From Palsa-1400 sp036008545 (GTDB lineage: Bacteria > Verrucomicrobiota > Verrucomicrobiia > Limisphaerales > Palsa-1400): DNA of 14,920 bases. The stretch's first letter is position 1. Every line of letters starts with the position of its first letter. This document shows, piece by piece, positions 8,318 to 14,920 of this stretch. The stretch covers positions 1-14,920 of the forward strand of contig DASYNM010000375.1 of NCBI GenBank assembly GCA_036008545.1. Direction: 5' to 3'. Under the pieces are notes generated by a model. That model was given only the letters and a program-made list of their open reading frames with translations. It searched no databases and was not told the origin of the DNA. A program made the position numbers and the translations under genes.

Positions 8318-9511
8318 CTAAAGTTTCTCTGGCGTTTGCAGCAACGAGGAGATGCGCGCCAGCAGGCGTCCAGCCGCGCCGCCGTCGAGTACTCGATGGT
8401 CAAAGCTCAAAGTTATGTTGCACTCCGTCACCGGCACGAACTGATTTTTCCGGTCGTCCCAAGAGGGAACTTTCCGACCTGCGCCCAGGCCGAGCACCAG
8501 CGTTTGTTCCGGCAACGGAATGGGCGTCGCCCATGTCAAACCGAAAGTTCCGAAATTGGTCACGGTAGCAATCGAGCCACCTGTGGCGTCGGGTGGCAGG
8601 CGGCGTTGCCGCGCCAACTCGACCAACTCGTTGTAGCGAGCCACCAACGTGGCCAGCGGTCGCACATCGACGTTCCGCAGCACAGGCACTAGCACGCCGT
8701 CCTCGGCTTCGACTGCGAAGCCAACGTCGATCGAAGGCGGATGAACTATTTTGTTCCCGACCAATCGTCCTGCGGGAGCGCTGTTTTCAGCCAGGGCCAG
8801 CGCCAGAGCGCGCAGGGCGTAGAGCGCGGGCCCGATTTTTGGTTCGCTGACTTTGCGGTGCGCCAGCAACGCCTCCAACGGGCATGGTAGCGCCACCGTC
8901 GCCAGGGGTCGCGTCCAACTGCGCCGCATGGCGTCGGCCACGGCCACGCGCATGCTGGAGGCATTGGTCAATTTATTGGTTTCGAGGTGGGCGAGAAATG
9001 TTTCGAAGTCTTGAATGGTCACGCGTCCCGCCGCGCCGCTGCCCGCCAGGCCTGCGAGGTCGGCGGCGTGCAGGCCCAACTCGTTCATGCGCGCCTTCAT
9101 GCGCGGGGACATGTAACTGGCGCCCGCCGCGTGCGCCGGCACGGGCAAGCCGCGCACCATCGGCTGCACGGCGGGTCGTGCTTCGACGCCAAGACTTTCC
9201 ACGCTTTGAGCGCTGACAGGCGCGGGGCCGTTTTGCTCTTGATCCAAACCCAGGCGTTGCGCTTCCTCCGGCGCCAACTCGACATAGCCCAGAACCGCGC
9301 CGACCGGATAGCTTTCCGTGAGCTTGGCTGTGAGATTGACAACCTTCCCTCCGCAAGGCGAAGCCACATTCATGGTCGCCTTGTTGGTTTCGACTTCGAT
9401 TACATCCTGGTCGGCGGCGACACGGTCTCCGGCTTTGACCAAAAATTGAACAATGGTTGCCTCGGCGATGGACTCGCCTAACTGCGGCATGATGATAGGC
9501 AGTTGTTTCAT
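8318..9511 (-). CDS. 2-oxo acid dehydrogenase E2 (dihydrolipoamide acyltransferase)
   Basis: E2 forms the core of the complex, carrying the acyl group on a lipoyl arm and passing it to CoA. The 397-residue protein has one lipoyl domain (1-80, lipoyl-lysine K44 in ETNKATM), a linker rich in Ala, Pro and Val, and a peripheral-subunit-binding domain (about 133-172, starting MSPRMKARMNELG). The acyltransferase domain (about 185-397) carries the catalytic motif DHRVLDGG (371-378; H372, D376). The opening of the catalytic domain is short and diverged from common E2s. The frame is open to 9637, but the extra 42 codons overlap the E1beta gene and are not family-like. MKQLPIIMPQLGESI is the expected start, one base after the E1beta stop (TGA-C-ATG), implying coupling. 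Pyruvate and branched-chain substrates cannot be separated from sequence alone. Confidence 0.94.
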   Translation of the reverse strand: MKQLPIIMPQLGESIAEATIVQFLVKAGDRVAADQDVIEVETNKATMNVASPCGGKVVNLTAKLTESYPVGAVLGYVELAPEEAQRLGLDQEQNGPAPVSAQSVESLGVEARPAVQPMVRGLPVPAHAAGASYMSPRMKARMNELGLHAADLAGLAGSGAAGRVTIQDFETFLAHLETNKLTNASSMRVAVADAMRRSWTRPLATVALPCPLEALLAHRKVSEPKIGPALYALRALALALAENSAPAGRLVGNKIVHPPSIDVGFAVEAEDGVLVPVLRNVDVRPLATLVARYNELVELARQRRLPPDATGGSIATVTNFGTFGLTWATPIPLPEQTLVLGLGAGRKVPSWDDRKNQFVPVTECNITLSFDHRVLDGGAAGRLLARISSLLQTPEKL

Positions 9512-9512
9512 G

Positions 9513-10478
9513 TCACATTTGCAGCAAGTTCCGCGCGGCGGCGCAAACGCTTTGCGCTGTCGGACGATGCACCAGCCAAAGATTGGGATGATAAGGAATG
9601 GGCGTGTCTTTGGCGTTGAGGCGTTGCGGCGGCGCATCCAGCAGCCCGAAACCTTCCGTCGCCACGCGCGCCAGGACTTCCGCCGTCACGCCGCCCCACG
9701 GAAAAGACTCGCCGACGCAGAGCAAGCGCCCCGTGCGCGCCACTGACGCCATGACGGTATCAGTATCCAAAGGTTTGACAGTGCGGAGGTCAACGACTTC
9801 AACCTCCAGACCTTCAGCGGCCAATTCCTCCGCCGCGGCCAGCGCGTCCTGGACCATGGCGCTGTAAGCCACAATAGTCAGGTCGCGACCCGCGCGCGCG
9901 ATGCGTGCTTTGCCGACAGGCATGGCCTCGGTCGGAAGGGCGGGGGCTTTGAGATGATAATAAAGGCGTTTGTGTTCGCAAAAAATGACGGGGTCATCAA
10001 TCGCCACCGCCTCCAGCAACATGCTGTAAGCGTCCTCGACCGTCGCCGGCGTCATGACGATCAATCCGGGATAATGCGCGTAAAGTGACTCCATGCTCTG
10101 GCTGTGAAACGGACCCGCGCCCGAAGTGCCGCCCGAAGGCAGACGAATGGTAATGGGGCAGGGGACTTGAGTGCGCCAAAAGAGCGTCGCCGCTTGGTTC
10201 ACGATTTGATTGAAGCCCGGCGTGGAAAAATCGGCGTATTGCATCTCGATGATCGGACGCATGCCCTCGATGGCTGCGCCGATGGCCGCGCCGACAATCG
10301 CATCCTCGCTAATCGGCGCGTCGAGCACACGGCCGGGATATTCCTGCGCGAGATTTTTGGTGGCTTTGAACGCCCCTCCAAAAGCGCCGATGTCCTGGCC
10401 ATAGATAAAGACGCGCGGATCGTCGGCGAGGGCTTTCGCTTGGGCTTCGCGAATGGCTTCCAGATACGTGATGCTCAT
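9513..10478 (-). CDS. 2-oxo acid dehydrogenase E1 component, beta subunit
   Basis: With the alpha subunit this protein forms the thiamine-diphosphate-dependent E1, which decarboxylates a 2-oxo acid and acylates the lipoyl group of E2. The 321-residue sequence has the transketolase-like pyrimidine-binding domain (about 1-180), with E58 in DAPISEDAIVG activating the cofactor, and GPFHSQ (122-127) with the conserved H125. A C-terminal domain (about 190-321) follows with VVDLRTVKPLD. ADFSTPGFNQIVNQAA (82-97) and CEHKRLYY (167-174) look more like branched-chain 2-oxo acid than like plain pyruvate E1beta; this is a judgement from memory. ATG at 10478 overlaps the E1alpha stop by 4 bases (ATGA), a typical coupled junction. 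The upstream open frame to 10544 lies within E1alpha and was not used. Confidence 0.95.
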   Translation of the reverse strand: MSITYLEAIREAQAKALADDPRVFIYGQDIGAFGGAFKATKNLAQEYPGRVLDAPISEDAIVGAAIGAAIEGMRPIIEMQYADFSTPGFNQIVNQAATLFWRTQVPCPITIRLPSGGTSGAGPFHSQSMESLYAHYPGLIVMTPATVEDAYSMLLEAVAIDDPVIFCEHKRLYYHLKAPALPTEAMPVGKARIARAGRDLTIVAYSAMVQDALAAAEELAAEGLEVEVVDLRTVKPLDTDTVMASVARTGRLLCVGESFPWGGVTAEVLARVATEGFGLLDAPPQRLNAKDTPIPYHPNLWLVHRPTAQSVCAAARNLLQM

Positions 10479-11527
10479 GGCGGTGGAACCAGGGATGGAA
10501 CCTCGAACACGTCGATCAAATGCCCGGAGGAGAGCGCGCACCAACTTTCCTTGTAAGGATCGGGGGCCGGCTCGCGTTGCGCGGTGGCCACCGCTTCAGA
10601 GACCTCTTGCACGATTTGTTGACGCAGGAAACTCAAGGTGTCGGCGTCGGCCCAGCCCTCGCGCAGCAAGCGCTCCTCCGCGACCTTCAGGCAATCGCGT
10701 CCCAGGGGCGACTTCTTGAGTTCTAGATCGACATAATGGCCGGGATCGTGTTCGGCATGACCTGTCAAACGGAGCAATCGACCGACCACCATCTGTGGCC
10801 CGCCGCCCGCGCGAGCCTGCGCCACCACAGGCGCGAGAACACGCAGGCAATCTTCCAAGTCCGTGGCATCGACGCGGTGCGCCGGGATGCCGTAGCCGAT
10901 GGCCTTGTCCATGAGATCTTCGCAGGCAAATTGACGATGGTTGGGTGTCGAATAGGCGTATTGGTTATTCGCGATGACGAGCACCAAGGGCAACCGTTCC
11001 ACCGCCGCCTGATTGAGGCCCTCGTGAAATGAGCCTGTGGAAGTGGCCCCGTCACCAATCGAAGCCGCTCCCACGAATCCTTCCAGCTTCTTGAAGCGAC
11101 GCGCCATCAACGCGCCGTTGACGACCGAAATCATCGCCCCCAAATGGCTGATCATGGGCAACTGGCCCTGGCTGGGCCGACCGCGATGCACGTTGCCATC
11201 CCGCCCGCGCATTGGGCCGAGCGCGGAGCCGAGATAAGTCCGCACGGCGTCCAGCACCGGTTCGCCAAAAGCCAAGCGGCCGGCGCCGTCGCGGATCAAC
11301 GGGGCGAATATATCTCCTTTCCGCAGGGCCAGCCCCAAGGCGGCGCTGAGGGCTTCCTGGCCGCGACCGAGGAAGACCCCGCCCTGGATTTTACCCGCAC
11401 GGTAGAGCCCGGCCATTTTCTCATCCAGCACCCTGGCTAGGAGCATGAAGCGAAAGGCCTTGAGATATTGCGCAGGAAAGGAAGACGCAGCCTCCTGCGT
11501 TCCGCAGCTTTCCAAAGTTTGCAGCAT
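10475..11527 (-). CDS. 2-oxo acid dehydrogenase E1 component, alpha subunit
   Basis: First gene of the E1alpha-E1beta-E2 operon. The 350-residue protein carries the thiamine-diphosphate motif from GDGATSTGSFHEG (158-170) to NN (187-188), which binds the diphosphate through magnesium. Also visible are GRGQEA (54-59), HRGRPSQGQLP (114-124), and RLTGHAEHDPGHY (253-265) with the conserved H257 of the phosphorylation-loop region. The frame is open upstream to 11668, but those 47 codons read through the CACAGAT repeat and are not family-like, so ATG at 11527 is preferred. An AAGG about 14 bases upstream is a poor ribosome-binding site. E3 (lipoamide dehydrogenase) is absent from the window and is probably shared with other complexes. 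The 229 bases upstream hold an inverted repeat. Confidence 0.95.
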   Translation of the reverse strand: MLQTLESCGTQEAASSFPAQYLKAFRFMLLARVLDEKMAGLYRAGKIQGGVFLGRGQEALSAALGLALRKGDIFAPLIRDGAGRLAFGEPVLDAVRTYLGSALGPMRGRDGNVHRGRPSQGQLPMISHLGAMISVVNGALMARRFKKLEGFVGAASIGDGATSTGSFHEGLNQAAVERLPLVLVIANNQYAYSTPNHRQFACEDLMDKAIGYGIPAHRVDATDLEDCLRVLAPVVAQARAGGGPQMVVGRLLRLTGHAEHDPGHYVDLELKKSPLGRDCLKVAEERLLREGWADADTLSFLRQQIVQEVSEAVATAQREPAPDPYKESWCALSSGHLIDVFEVPSLVPPP

Positions 11528-11629
11528 GGCCGCTATTCTTACCTTGTTCAGAGCCACGGCGCAAACCGTTTCTTTGCCGGCGCGGCGAACGAGTCGAACT
11601 CCGGCGGTTGAGGGTTCGGAAGACTTTGA

Positions 11630-11660
11630 GCCACCGATCAACACAGATGAGCACAGATTA
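11630..11660 (+). repeat. Inverted repeat, left arm, CACAGAT type
   Basis: This 31-base arm contains CACAGATGAG followed directly by CACAGATTA, a 10-base period. It matches the reverse complement of 11693-11723 at 25 of 31 positions. It lies in the 229-base stretch between the dioxygenase gene end and E1alpha. Translation of such repeats explains the false N-terminal extension of E1alpha. Confidence 0.75.
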
Positions 11661-11692
11661 GCTGACAAACGAGACGCTCAACCCCAATACGT

Positions 11693-11723
11693 TCGTCTGT
11701 GATTATCTGTGTTCATCTGTGGC
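11693..11723 (-). repeat. Inverted repeat, right arm, CACAGAT type
   Basis: On the minus strand this arm reads GCCACAGATGAACACAGATA and then ATCACAGACGA, so CACAGA recurs exactly every 10 bases three times. It faces the left arm across a 32-base spacer. Repeats of this look (CACAGATGAACACAGAT) are, to my recollection, common between genes in Verrucomicrobiota, Planctomycetota and other bacteria. It is not followed by a T-run and so does not look like an intrinsic terminator. Confidence 0.75.
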
Positions 11724-11756
11724 CGAAGGAAGCAAGGCATGGAAGCCCCAAAACCG

Positions 11757-12446
11757 TTAATGCTCATCTTCCGGCGTCATGCCATGCACAATGTCAAAAC
11801 GCGCCGCCAGTTCGCCGATGCGCGAATCCTTGACCGGCACGAAATCTACCGTGACCGCATCTTGCGCTTGTGCGTCGCCGATTCCCCGAAAGACGCCGTC
11901 CCGGAGGTTGCCTGGTTCACCCTTGATGAAAAGCTGCGTGGTCCATGCGTCATGGCCTTTCATCTTGATCTTGAAGTGGATATGCGGCGCCTGCCTGCCT
12001 GGATAGCGGATCGGTTTGAGCGTGCGGAAGTAATACTCGCCGGTTGAACTGGTCAGGAATCGGCCAAAACCTTGGAAGTGCGAATCGTAACGAGATTCAT
12101 CGCGGCTCTGTGCCAGATAGACGCCGTTATTGTCCGTGCTCCAGATTTCGATCGTGGCGTTTCGGACAGGATTGCCCTTGGCATCAAGCAGTCGTCCGCT
12201 TAGGTGCGTAATTTCCCCGACGGCGGGGGTGATCGAGTCGTTGACGATGATGAGGTCGTTGTCGGTATCCAGCGGCAGGTCAGGCGGATAAAACGGGCCT
12301 TCTTCCACCCAGGGCGTTTTGCGGGCCAACTCTTCGGCGAATGCGCTCCGCACGGTGAACAGCGCCGCGCCAAGGCCGAGTTGATGGAGAAAGCGGCGTC
12401 GCGAAGCCGAAGGCGCGTTTGAAGGGATAATCAGGTTCGTATTCAT
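11757..12446 (-). CDS. Tat-exported intradiol ring-cleavage dioxygenase
   Basis: This 229-residue protein belongs to the non-haem Fe(III) intradiol dioxygenases (protocatechuate 3,4-dioxygenase/catechol 1,2-dioxygenase group), which open catechol rings between the two hydroxyls. The N-terminus has a Tat signal (SRRRFL at 15-20, hydrophobic stretch to about 36, likely cleavage after AFA), so it should act outside the cytoplasm. A beta-sandwich core follows (about 75-200). The four iron ligands can be assigned: Y110 in TDNNGVY, Y148 in IRYPGR, and H155 and H157 in PHIHFKI. The loop between Y148 and H155 is about six residues shorter than in protocatechuate 3,4-dioxygenase, so the substrate may differ; secreted members are suspected to act on lignin- or humic-derived phenols. 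The gene lies 34 bases downstream of the cytochrome gene and is probably co-transcribed. No Shine-Dalgarno sequence precedes the ATG. Confidence 0.93.
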   Translation of the reverse strand: MNTNLIIPSNAPSASRRRFLHQLGLGAALFTVRSAFAEELARKTPWVEEGPFYPPDLPLDTDNDLIIVNDSITPAVGEITHLSGRLLDAKGNPVRNATIEIWSTDNNGVYLAQSRDESRYDSHFQGFGRFLTSSTGEYYFRTLKPIRYPGRQAPHIHFKIKMKGHDAWTTQLFIKGEPGNLRDGVFRGIGDAQAQDAVTVDFVPVKDSRIGELAARFDIVHGMTPEDEH

Positions 12447-12480
12447 AATAAAAAATATATTTTACTCAGCGGTTGTCGTT

Positions 12481-13020
12481 CTACTTTGCTCCTTGGTCAA
12501 TCCAGGCGCGTATCAAGCCGACTTGTTCGGCAGTAAGAGCTTTGGCCGGAGGACCAAATCCACCGGGGGCGCCAGGACCTTCGGGAGGAGGTCCGCCGGC
12601 CGGTCCACCTGCGCCATCAGGAGGCCCGCCGCCTGGCCTGCCAGGACCACCCGGGCCGCCATGCCCGCCCGGTCCGTGTTTTGGCGGCATGGCAATGTCG
12701 TTGTTGACTTGAGCGGCGGCTGCGACAAGTAAACTCTTCTTGCTCTCGCCGGGGATCACGACTTTGCCGTCCTTCCCGCCTTCGAGGGCGGCCTCAAGAG
12801 TGTCCAGCCGCAGATCTCCCTTCGACCTTTGCTCGCCGTGACAGCGGAGACACGAGGCATTAAGGAGCGGGCGAATATCTTTGGCGTAAGTGAGGTCTTG
12901 TTTGTCGGCGGCCGGCGGGAGTTTGCTGAGGTCAAGGTTGCTGATGTCCCATTTGTCAGCGGCCAGCACCGGTGCGCTCGCGAGGGCGAAACCAAGGAGA
13001 ACGCATGAAAATGTTTTCAT
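12481..13020 (-). CDS. Secreted planctomycete-type cytochrome C protein with Gly/Pro insertion
   Basis: The 179-residue protein starts with a Sec signal peptide (hydrophobic to A21; likely cleavage before ADKWD). A single planctomycete-type cytochrome C domain follows, with haem motif CLRCH (57-61), the family pattern GxSxxSLL (91-98, here GESKKSLL), and a likely axial Met in MPPK (111-114). Between this Met and the closing helix LTAEQVGLIRAWIDQG (162-177) sits an unusual segment: 35 of residues 116-158 are Gly or Pro. A periplasmic electron-transfer or oxidative role is expected from the domain but unproven; the gene lies directly upstream of the dioxygenase gene. The same cytochrome fold opens the PSD1 protein. 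ATG at 13020 gives a classical signal peptide; ATG at 13047 and TTG at 13056 are in-frame alternatives. None has a good ribosome-binding site. Confidence 0.88.
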   Translation of the reverse strand: MKTFSCVLLGFALASAPVLAADKWDISNLDLSKLPPAADKQDLTYAKDIRPLLNASCLRCHGEQRSKGDLRLDTLEAALEGGKDGKVVIPGESKKSLLVAAAAQVNNDIAMPPKHGPGGHGGPGGPGRPGGGPPDGAGGPAGGPPPEGPGAPGGFGPPAKALTAEQVGLIRAWIDQGAK

Positions 13021-13086
13021 ATTGACTGAATCATGTTTCTTTTTCATTGCTGTCAATCTATACGCCTGCTGGTGGCCACGGTCACA

Positions 13087-13121
13087 TTAAGTTTTGTTAA
13101 GAATTGTTAAGGCTGCTTAAG
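13087..13121 (+). promoter_or_regulatory. Four TTAAG direct repeats with exact 10-base period
   Basis: TTAAG occurs at 13087, 13097, 13107 and 13117, each separated by a different 5-base spacer. The array lies in the region between the divergent cytochrome (start 13020) and membrane-protein (start 13200) genes. Conserved 5-mers with unconserved spacers in helical phase are typical of binding sites for a response regulator or other oligomerising activator. A TATATG at 13152-13157 could be the -10 of the rightward gene, with no good -35. The regulator is unknown. Confidence 0.55.
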
Positions 13122-13199
13122 ATTTGCCCTGAAAGAAACGAGGAGCAAAAATATATGCGGGCGTTGGCTTGATCGGATGGTTACGATGAGGGCGTGAAT

Positions 13200-14546
13200 G
13201 TGACTGGCGAGAGGCACACATCAAAAAACCTGATTCGATCCATAGCGTTCGTGTTGCTGGTTTGTGGCGCGATTGGGTTCGCGCTGCTGGAGGTGCGCTG
13301 GGCGCTGGCGGATCGCCGCGCGCGATTCGTGACATTTCCCGATGGCAGCCGACTGGAATTCCTCGGGACAGTCATGGGGAACGGCACCTTCACCACGGAC
13401 ACACCATGGCAGCGCCTGGCCCGGCGTTATCTTCCGGCTCGCTTCCAGTCATGGTTGCCGGCGGTGATCGATTGCAGCGGCATTTACCCCGCTACCAATA
13501 GTGCGACGATTATTTTGCGCCTCACTAATCCGACGAATGCCTCTGGACGCGCGCCTTGGGCTAGCTATATGCCAGAGGACCGAAACGGCTTTAGGCACCC
13601 TGGCAACGGCGGCTATAGCGTCAGAAGCGACGCCAAAGGAAACTATACTTTTGCAATCGGGCTACCATCCTTCCCGCGTCGGGAACCCAAGTTTTCAGTT
13701 CATTTTGAGGACATGAATGGCGTGGACGTGGCGACCGTTCAAGTGCGTAATCCTACGCCCGGTCCGTTTCCGGATTGGCGACCATCACCGATTCCGCAAA
13801 TACAAACCAACGGGCCAGTCACGCTCACTTTGGAGAGTTTGACGGAGAACGGCAAGACCGACAGGGGAGGGCCGTTTCTCAGGCCCAGGTTTAATTTGCG
13901 CGCTACTAACCCCGCGTGGGTGAACGCGGAGGCATCCTTCACGAAACTCTTGGACGCCACGGGCAACGAAGGCATGCTACTTTCCCCTCGCGAGCCGGCC
14001 TGGAAACTCCGGGCTTTGGTTTTTCGCAAGCGCACCAACGACTTTGCCGCCAATGAAAAATTGGTATTGACAAATCTGGCGCTGCCCGCGGCGGGCCAGT
14101 TCCAATCGCTGGACAAGAGCGCGGATTGCGACGGCGTCGGTCTCAAAGTCCTGGTGCTGGCGGGCGCGGGAAGCTTTGGCCTTAGCAACGGGGTGACGCG
14201 CTTCATGCAGCCCCCTCCGCAGGGAACAGGCGGAGCTTTTGGTTCAACAGTCGGGAACGGCTATTCTGTGGAGACCTGGGGAAGCAGCACGCCGTTTCTG
14301 CTGGTGGAAGTGCGCAATGCCCAACCCGACGATGACATTCAAATCCACCTTCTTGACAAAAGCGGCCGCGAGGAAAAAATCGAGACGAGCAGAAATGGCA
14401 CATTGTCGAGTGGTGCCAACATCTACAAATTCGCTTTTGACCCGGTCCAAGACGCCAAGTTCGTCACGATCACGCTGGTGGTCAATCGCCCGCTGTTATT
14501 TGATTTTCTGGTGAATCCGGCGGATGTGCGGATCGAGAAGGATTGA
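13200..14546 (+). CDS. Membrane-anchored protein of unknown function
   Basis: The 448-residue protein has a short basic N-terminus, one membrane segment (about residues 11-31) and a long domain predicted to lie outside the cytoplasm. This part opens with FVTFPDGSRLEFLGTVMGNG and continues with alternating hydrophobic patterns suggesting several beta-sandwich modules (roughly 90-190, 195-300, 350-445). No catalytic or metal-binding motif was recognised; the few cysteines do not form a haem site. Similar FPDG...EFLG proteins seem, from memory, to recur as hypotheticals in Verrucomicrobiota. GTG at 13200 is preferred because GAGGG (13188-13192) sits 7 bases upstream; the in-frame GTG at 13194 would leave only one base. 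It is divergent from the cytochrome gene and shares the TTAAG region with it. No intrinsic terminator follows. Confidence 0.82.
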   Translation: MTGERHTSKNLIRSIAFVLLVCGAIGFALLEVRWALADRRARFVTFPDGSRLEFLGTVMGNGTFTTDTPWQRLARRYLPARFQSWLPAVIDCSGIYPATNSATIILRLTNPTNASGRAPWASYMPEDRNGFRHPGNGGYSVRSDAKGNYTFAIGLPSFPRREPKFSVHFEDMNGVDVATVQVRNPTPGPFPDWRPSPIPQIQTNGPVTLTLESLTENGKTDRGGPFLRPRFNLRATNPAWVNAEASFTKLLDATGNEGMLLSPREPAWKLRALVFRKRTNDFAANEKLVLTNLALPAAGQFQSLDKSADCDGVGLKVLVLAGAGSFGLSNGVTRFMQPPPQGTGGAFGSTVGNGYSVETWGSSTPFLLVEVRNAQPDDDIQIHLLDKSGREEKIETSRNGTLSSGANIYKFAFDPVQDAKFVTITLVVNRPLLFDFLVNPADVRIEKD

Positions 14547-14577
14547 GTAAATCCTGGTAGTGGGCTACTTTGAATCT

Positions 14578-14920
14578 TTATTCAATTTCCTTGATCCGTT
14601 TCTTGCGCCAGTCGTCCTCCTGTTGTTGCCATTGCGCTTCCCTAAGATCGTGTTCCGCCTTTAAATCGTTTATCTGCATCTGATAATGAATCCGTATTTC
14701 TTCCTCCTTCGCCCGTTCTAACTCTATAGGATAATCCCCGCCATTATCCAGCACGGCTTTCTCGACCTGAATCTGCGCCATGATTTCTTGATGTTGCCAT
14801 TCAAGCCTATTAGATACGGCGGCCCTATAGTCCGCCTCCTCCGGCGAATTGTAATGGTTTGTGATTCTTTGTCCCATCTCAAGCAAGAATGCGTCATGCC
14901 TCTCCTCAAAAGTGGGATGG
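14578..14920 (-). CDS. Charged coiled-coil protein, C-terminal part only
   Basis: The frame is open from the window's right edge to a TAA at 14578-14580, covering 113 codons of the C-terminus; the true start lies outside. A TTG at 14884-14886 could be read as a start, but the same frame continues upstream (HPTFEERHDAFLLEM), so truncation by the window edge is more likely. The sequence is rich in Glu, Gln, Lys and Arg with spaced hydrophobics (about the last 60 residues), predicting a long helix or coiled coil. No domain or motif was recognised and no function is proposed. G+C is 142 of 300 bases at 14581-14880 by hand count, clearly lower than the E2/E1 genes, which may indicate a separate origin. 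It is convergent with the membrane-protein gene (31-base gap). Confidence 0.7.
   Translation of the reverse strand, partial: HPTFEERHDAFLLEMGQRITNHYNSPEEADYRAAVSNRLEWQHQEIMAQIQVEKAVLDNGGDYPIELERAKEEEIRIHYQMQINDLKAEHDLREAQWQQQEDDWRKKRIKEIE

Noticed and set aside
10104..10556. 150-codon plus-strand open frame opposite E1beta
   Set aside because: It is antisense to a gene with clear thiamine-diphosphate-enzyme motifs and shows no own motifs.
11528..11668. 47-codon N-terminal extension of E1alpha
   Set aside because: It reads through the CACAGAT repeat arm, a common artefact, and has no similarity to E1alpha N-termini.
13021..13056. TTGACA at 13051-13056 (minus strand) as -35 of a leaderless cytochrome transcript
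   Set aside because: The matching -10 would be TGATTC, a poor fit, so the case is too weak to list.
14549..14586. Possible bidirectional terminator after the membrane-protein gene
   Set aside because: Only a 4-bp GTAG/CTAC stem and a 6-bp TTGAAT/ATTCAA stem are present, neither followed by a proper T-run.

Overview
The window looks like a chromosomal stretch from a Verrucomicrobiota (possibly Planctomycetota) bacterium. The main pointers are a PSD1-type cytochrome/DUF1549/DUF1553 protein paired with a DUF1501 Tat protein, a second protein with a planctomycete-type cytochrome domain, a GxxExxY gene with CACAAAG repeats, and high G+C. The phylum is inferred from gene families only. No rRNA, tRNA or CRISPR array was found. 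About 95% of the window is coding, and no gene-free stretch exceeds 300 bases.

Layout, left to right. (a) 1-4274, minus strand: a two-gene operon of a 1028-residue secreted PSD1 protein and a translationally coupled DUF1501 protein, cut by the window start. (b) 4398-6119: a plus-strand class V (isopenicillin-N-epimerase-like) aminotransferase, convergent with and overlapping by 9 bases a minus-strand zinc-ribbon membrane protein. (c) 6229-7703: hisH (plus), convergent with nfo (minus, endonuclease IV). (d) 7758-8277: a frameshifted GxxExxY (PD-(D/E)XK-type) gene between two inverted 31-bp repeats. (e) 8318-11527, minus strand: a tight E1alpha-E1beta-E2 operon of a 2-oxo acid dehydrogenase complex, without E3. 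(f) 11630-11723: a second inverted repeat with a 10-base CACAGAT periodicity. (g) 11757-13020, minus strand: a secreted mono-haem cytochrome-like protein followed by a Tat-exported intradiol dioxygenase. (h) 13087-13121: four TTAAG copies exactly 10 bases apart in a divergent promoter region. (i) 13200-14546: a membrane-anchored protein of unknown function. (j) 14578-end: the C-terminal part of a charged coiled-coil protein with lower G+C.

Most of the window is housekeeping or lineage-typical metabolism: histidine synthesis, base-excision repair, 2-oxo acid oxidation and extracytoplasmic oxidative breakdown. No clear multi-gene novel system was found. The parts most worth a second look are the inverted-repeat-bounded GxxExxY unit, the helically phased TTAAG array, and the cytochrome with a Gly/Pro insertion next to a secreted ring-cleaving dioxygenase.
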